Below are positions 61,561 through 64,000 of a stretch of DNA of 64,000 bases, piece by piece. Under the pieces are notes generated by a model, which had not been told where the DNA came from, searched no databases, and saw only the letters and a list, made by a program, of their open reading frames with translations. The translations under genes and the position numbers were made by a program. Origin of the DNA: Prosthecobacter sp. (GTDB lineage: Bacteria > Verrucomicrobiota > Verrucomicrobiia > Verrucomicrobiales > Verrucomicrobiaceae); assembly GCF_020439865.1 (NCBI RefSeq), contig NZ_JAGRPF010000214.1, positions 28,592-92,591 of the forward strand, given 5' to 3'. Every line of letters starts with the position of its first letter. The stretch's first letter is position 1.

Positions 61561-62787
61561 TCAGCTCAAACCACCGCGATCGCTGTTCAGCGTCGCATCG
61601 CCATACTTGGCTCGTGCGGAAGGCGTGTAATCCAGCGGCGTCCACGCTGCGTTGTTGGCGGAGGAAGCGACGACTGCCTCGATGAAGGCCATGCCGGCGA
61701 CGCCGTCTTCGATGGTTGGGTAGTCCATGTCGAGCGGGTTCGGCGTGGTGCCGGCCTCGACGGCGCGGACGTGATTGACGAAGTTCTTATAGAGGTTGGC
61801 GAAGCCTTCGAGGTAGCCTTCCGGATGCCCGGCGGGCGTGCGTGTGGCGGCGGCTGCGGCGCTGCCGAGGTAGCCCATGCTGGTGCGATAGATCTGCTTC
61901 GGCTGGTCCAGCCAGGTGACGATCATCGTGTTCGGATCGAGCTGGCTCCATTCGATGCCGCCCAGCTCGCCATAGACGCGGAGGCTGAGATTGTTTTCGC
62001 AGCCGACGCTGATCTGGCTGGAGTGCAGCACGCCCTTCGCGCCGTTGGTAAAGCGCAGCAGCACATTGCCATCGTCTTCGAGTTTGCGGCCCTGATCTCC
62101 GAGGAAGTGGGTGAGGTCGGCGGCGAGTTCCTTCACGTGCAAACCGGTGACGTATTCCGCGAGGTTCATCGCATGCGTGCCAATGTCGCCCATGCAACCG
62201 GCGGCTCCGCAGATCGCGGGATCGACGCGCCAGGAGGCCTGCTTCTGGCCGGTGTTTTCCAGCATCGTCGCGAGCCAGCCCTGCGGATACTCGGCCACGA
62301 CTTTGCGGATCTTGCCCAGCTTGCCTTGCTCGATCATCTGGCGTGCCTGACGGATCATCGGATAGCCGGTGTAGTTGTAAGTGACGCCGTAGAGCTTACC
62401 GGACGCCTTCACGATGCCTGCAAGTTCCTTTGCCTGGGCGAGGTCGAAGGTCGCCGGTTTGTCAGAGAGCACGTGGAAGCCGCTTTCGAGCGCCAGCTTC
62501 GCCGCCGGGAAGTGCATGTGGTTCGGCGTGACGATGGAGACGAAGTCCATGCGCTTGTCCGCAGGCAATGCGGCTTCCGTCTTGATCATTTCCTCAAAAG
62601 TTCCGTAGCAACGTTCCGCGGGCAGGAAAAAATCGGCACCGCTGGCCTTGGATCTTTCCGGATTGGAGGAGAAAGCGCCGCAAACGAGTTCGACCTGCTG
62701 GTCGATTGACGCCGCGATGCGATGAACGCCACCAATAAAGGCGCCGCGTCCGCCGCCGATCATGCCATAACGAATTTTCCGGCTCAT
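61561..62787 (-). CDS. Gfo/Idh/MocA-family oxidoreductase
   Basis: 408 residues from the ATG at 62787 (MSRKIRYGMIGGGRGAFIGG). Nucleotide-binding GMIGGGRGAFIGGVHRIA, then VSIVTPNHMHFPAAKLALESG, SDKPATFDLAQAKEL (DKP in place of EKP), GAAGCMGDIGTHAMNLAEYVTG with metal/substrate-type residues, and NPLDMDYPTIEDGVAGMAFIEAVVASS (in part). Of the longer type typical for Planctomycetes and Verrucomicrobia. Cytosolic by sequence. Substrate unknown. Confidence 0.93.
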   Translation of the reverse strand: MSRKIRYGMIGGGRGAFIGGVHRIAASIDQQVELVCGAFSSNPERSKASGADFFLPAERCYGTFEEMIKTEAALPADKRMDFVSIVTPNHMHFPAAKLALESGFHVLSDKPATFDLAQAKELAGIVKASGKLYGVTYNYTGYPMIRQARQMIEQGKLGKIRKVVAEYPQGWLATMLENTGQKQASWRVDPAICGAAGCMGDIGTHAMNLAEYVTGLHVKELAADLTHFLGDQGRKLEDDGNVLLRFTNGAKGVLHSSQISVGCENNLSLRVYGELGGIEWSQLDPNTMIVTWLDQPKQIYRTSMGYLGSAAAAATRTPAGHPEGYLEGFANLYKNFVNHVRAVEAGTTPNPLDMDYPTIEDGVAGMAFIEAVVASSANNAAWTPLDYTPSARAKYGDATLNSDRGGLS

Positions 62788-62888
62788 AATCAAATGTTCT
62801 GTGTTCCTGGTTCTGGGTTGGAGGGTGAGAAGCGAGTGTGCGCAGAGGGGGCACACGGGTCAAGTCCATCCACGTCCTGATCAGGGCA

Positions 62889-62940
62889 CAAAAAACCCCG
62901 GAGAGAGTTACCCAACGCGCTCAGGTGTGTCTCTCCGGGG
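62889..62940 (-). terminator. Terminator downstream of the AraC regulator gene
   Basis: CCCCGGAGAGA (62896-62906) pairs with TCTCTCCGGGG (62930-62940) over eleven bases with a 23-base loop. On the minus strand it is followed by a six-base T-run (62895-62890), directly after the AraC gene. Confidence 0.85.
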
Positions 62941-62985
62941 CTATGTCGTCGAAACATCGCAGTGCGATGCGCATGGCGACAAATT

Positions 62986-63804
62986 TTATGCGGCCAGCAA
63001 GGCGGGCGATCCGTTCTTCATGCGGCTGCGGAATTCCGTGGGGGATTCGTCCGCAATGCGGCGGAAGCTGCGGTTGAAGTGGGACAGGCTCTGGAAACCG
63101 ACGTCGTAGGCCACTTCCGTGATGCGGGCGGCCGGCTTCATGAGCATGCGCTTGGCTTTTTCCACACGGGCGCGGTTCACGAAATCCGTGAAGGTGAGGC
63201 CGGTGGCGCGCTTGAAGAGCTTGCAGAAGTGGAAGGGGCTGACGTTCACCGCCTTGGCCACGGCTTCGAGCGACATCGGCTCGGCGAGGTGCTGGTGGAT
63301 GAAGGCCTTGGCGTTGCGCACGGCTTCGGGCTCGTGGGTGGCGTTGGCAAACAGCAGGCGGTGGGCGCTTTCACCGAGCTGGAGCGAGAAGGACTGCAGG
63401 ATGGCGATGGCTGCCTCGTAGCGCTCAGGCTGCATGACCGGCACGTGCTCAAACTGCACGCGGGCGCTGCGCACTTCAGCGGCGGAGCGGCCTTCATCAA
63501 GGAGGGCTTTCGCCACTGGAGCGAAGGTGTCGGCATTCGCGGGCTGGAGGCGTACACCACCGGTGAGCATGACCGCGATGGTGTTTTTACCGACACGGAC
63601 AGGAACCTGAGTTTCCACGACTCCGGCGACCCCGGTGCGGGTCGTGACATGGTCCATGTGCACATCCTCACCGACGGACTCCAAGTTCAGCGGAAGGCTG
63701 GTGAGTGTGTGAAACGCTTTCTGGTAGTGCTGGAACAGCTCGCTTTCAGCGAGGTTCTGGATGAAGCGTTGGCGGGCGGTGGTGTGGGAAGCAGAGGTGT
63801 TCAT
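62986..63804 (-). CDS. AraC-family transcriptional regulator
   Basis: 272 residues from the ATG at 63804 (a GTG is eight codons upstream). The C-terminal ~100 residues are the AraC double helix-turn-helix: EPMSLEAVAKAVNVSPFHFCKLFKRATGLTF and ITEVAYDVGFQSLSHFNRSFRRIADESPTEFRSR, quoted in part. The N-terminal half (LFQHYQKAFHTLTSLPLNLE, then VPVRVGKNTIAVMLTGGVRLQP) looks like a PocR-type ligand sensor. An inverted repeat lies 106 bases upstream of the start. Confidence 0.9.
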   Translation of the reverse strand: MNTSASHTTARQRFIQNLAESELFQHYQKAFHTLTSLPLNLESVGEDVHMDHVTTRTGVAGVVETQVPVRVGKNTIAVMLTGGVRLQPANADTFAPVAKALLDEGRSAAEVRSARVQFEHVPVMQPERYEAAIAILQSFSLQLGESAHRLLFANATHEPEAVRNAKAFIHQHLAEPMSLEAVAKAVNVSPFHFCKLFKRATGLTFTDFVNRARVEKAKRMLMKPAARITEVAYDVGFQSLSHFNRSFRRIADESPTEFRSRMKNGSPALLAA

Positions 63805-63909
63805 GGCGCGTTCGTGTTTGTGGTTCACGCCGCCAATGATGCCCTCTCATGGTTGTTCCGATATTGTCGTCCGCTACGGTTTGCAGCGTCATGAAGCACC
63901 GCAATTCCG

Positions 63910-63930
63910 GCATAGTGGTTTCCATTATGC
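63910..63930. repeat. Near-perfect palindrome between tRNA-Leu and the AraC gene
   Basis: GCATAGTGG (63910-63918) and CCATTATGC (63922-63930) are complementary except for one G-T pair, around TTT. It sits five bases after the tRNA 3' end. It may be a tRNA trailer hairpin or an operator for the AraC regulator. Confidence 0.4.
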
Positions 63931-63934
63931 GCTC

Positions 63935-64000
63935 TGGTGCCGATGGCCGGACTCGAACCGGCAAGGGCGTTTCCGCCCAGCGGATTTTAAGTCCGCTGTG
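63935..64000 (-). tRNA. tRNA-Leu (anticodon UAA), 5' part beyond the window
   Basis: Read on the minus strand, the sequence has an anticodon arm GCGGACTTAAAATCCGC with anticodon TAA, an enlarged variable arm (GGGCGGAAACGCCC) of a class II tRNA, a TpsiC arm GCCGGTTCGAGTCCGGC and acceptor 3' strand CATCGGC, then ACCA. The CCA is encoded. The first ~20 bases lie beyond 64000. Confidence 0.95.

Overview
The window is a gene-dense, GC-rich stretch of a bacterial chromosome, most likely from the phylum Verrucomicrobiota (family Verrucomicrobiaceae, Prosthecobacter/Verrucomicrobium-like). This assignment is inferred from gene content: a DUF1501 + DUF1549/DUF1553 pair, Gfo/Idh/MocA oxidoreductases, formylglycine-type sulfatases, a Ser/Thr kinase fused to sugar-binding-like repeats and an FGE-like domain, an SdhC-SdhA-SdhB operon without SdhD, and an outer membrane/periplasm toolkit (OmpA, lipoproteins, UppP, L,D-transpeptidase). 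No phage, insertion sequence, CRISPR array or rRNA was seen, and no gene-free gap exceeds 300 bases.

Layout. 1-393 is the 3' end of a discoidin-like gene. From 10.1 kb down to 0.4 kb almost everything is on the minus strand: glutaredoxin, a DUF2959 lipoprotein, a sorbosone-type dehydrogenase, an SGNH hydrolase, a YihX-like phosphatase, then mcsA-mcsB-clpC and a CHASE2-like membrane protein. This is the protein-arginine phosphorylation/Clp unfoldase module, without ctsR. 10.4-20.5 kb holds a small Lys-rich protein, a two-domain hydrolase with one apparently dead domain, the giant receptor-like kinase, a secreted esterase, a YugP-type metalloprotease, a beta-propeller, and a secreted six-repeat beta-solenoid candidate. 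20.6-27.5 kb holds sdhCAB and a translationally coupled SDR / CoA-transferase / thiolase operon for acetoacetyl-CoA/3-hydroxybutyryl-CoA chemistry. 27.6-30.3 kb has a glyoxalase-fold protein, a BrnT/BrnA-like toxin-antitoxin pair, HU, a gamma-carbonic anhydrase homologue and a DUF151 nuclease. 30.3-38.4 kb has an octaheme cytochrome with HEAT/TPR repeats, OmpA, M23 peptidase, UppP, DUF2062, TPR and a class C beta-lactamase-fold hydrolase.

38.4-47.6 kb contains a beta-helix protein, a sulfatase preceded by a coupled 51-residue membrane peptide, a trxB-ldt-rhodanese-corA run, an MFS transporter and an M3 oligopeptidase. 47.7-53.0 kb is a complete glycine cleavage locus, gcvT-gcvH-gcvP, with an Asp/Asn beta-hydroxylase-family gene inserted between gcvH and gcvP. 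53.0-64 kb carries a second sulfatase, the RNase P RNA gene with promoter and terminator, a GNAT-like protein, an ExbB/TolQ-like mini-protein directly joined to the DUF1553/DUF1501 operon, a PAT-type acetyltransferase, two convergent Gfo/Idh/MocA genes separated by a bidirectional terminator, an AraC regulator and a partial tRNA-Leu(UAA).

The strongest leads are the gcvTH-hydroxylase-gcvP locus, the mcsAB-clpC-CHASE2 module in a Gram-negative, the ExbB-like/DUF1553/DUF1501 operon, the pseudo/active tandem hydrolase, the kinase fusion, and the six-repeat secreted protein. I found no single locus that I can firmly call a new system; each lead states what would settle it.
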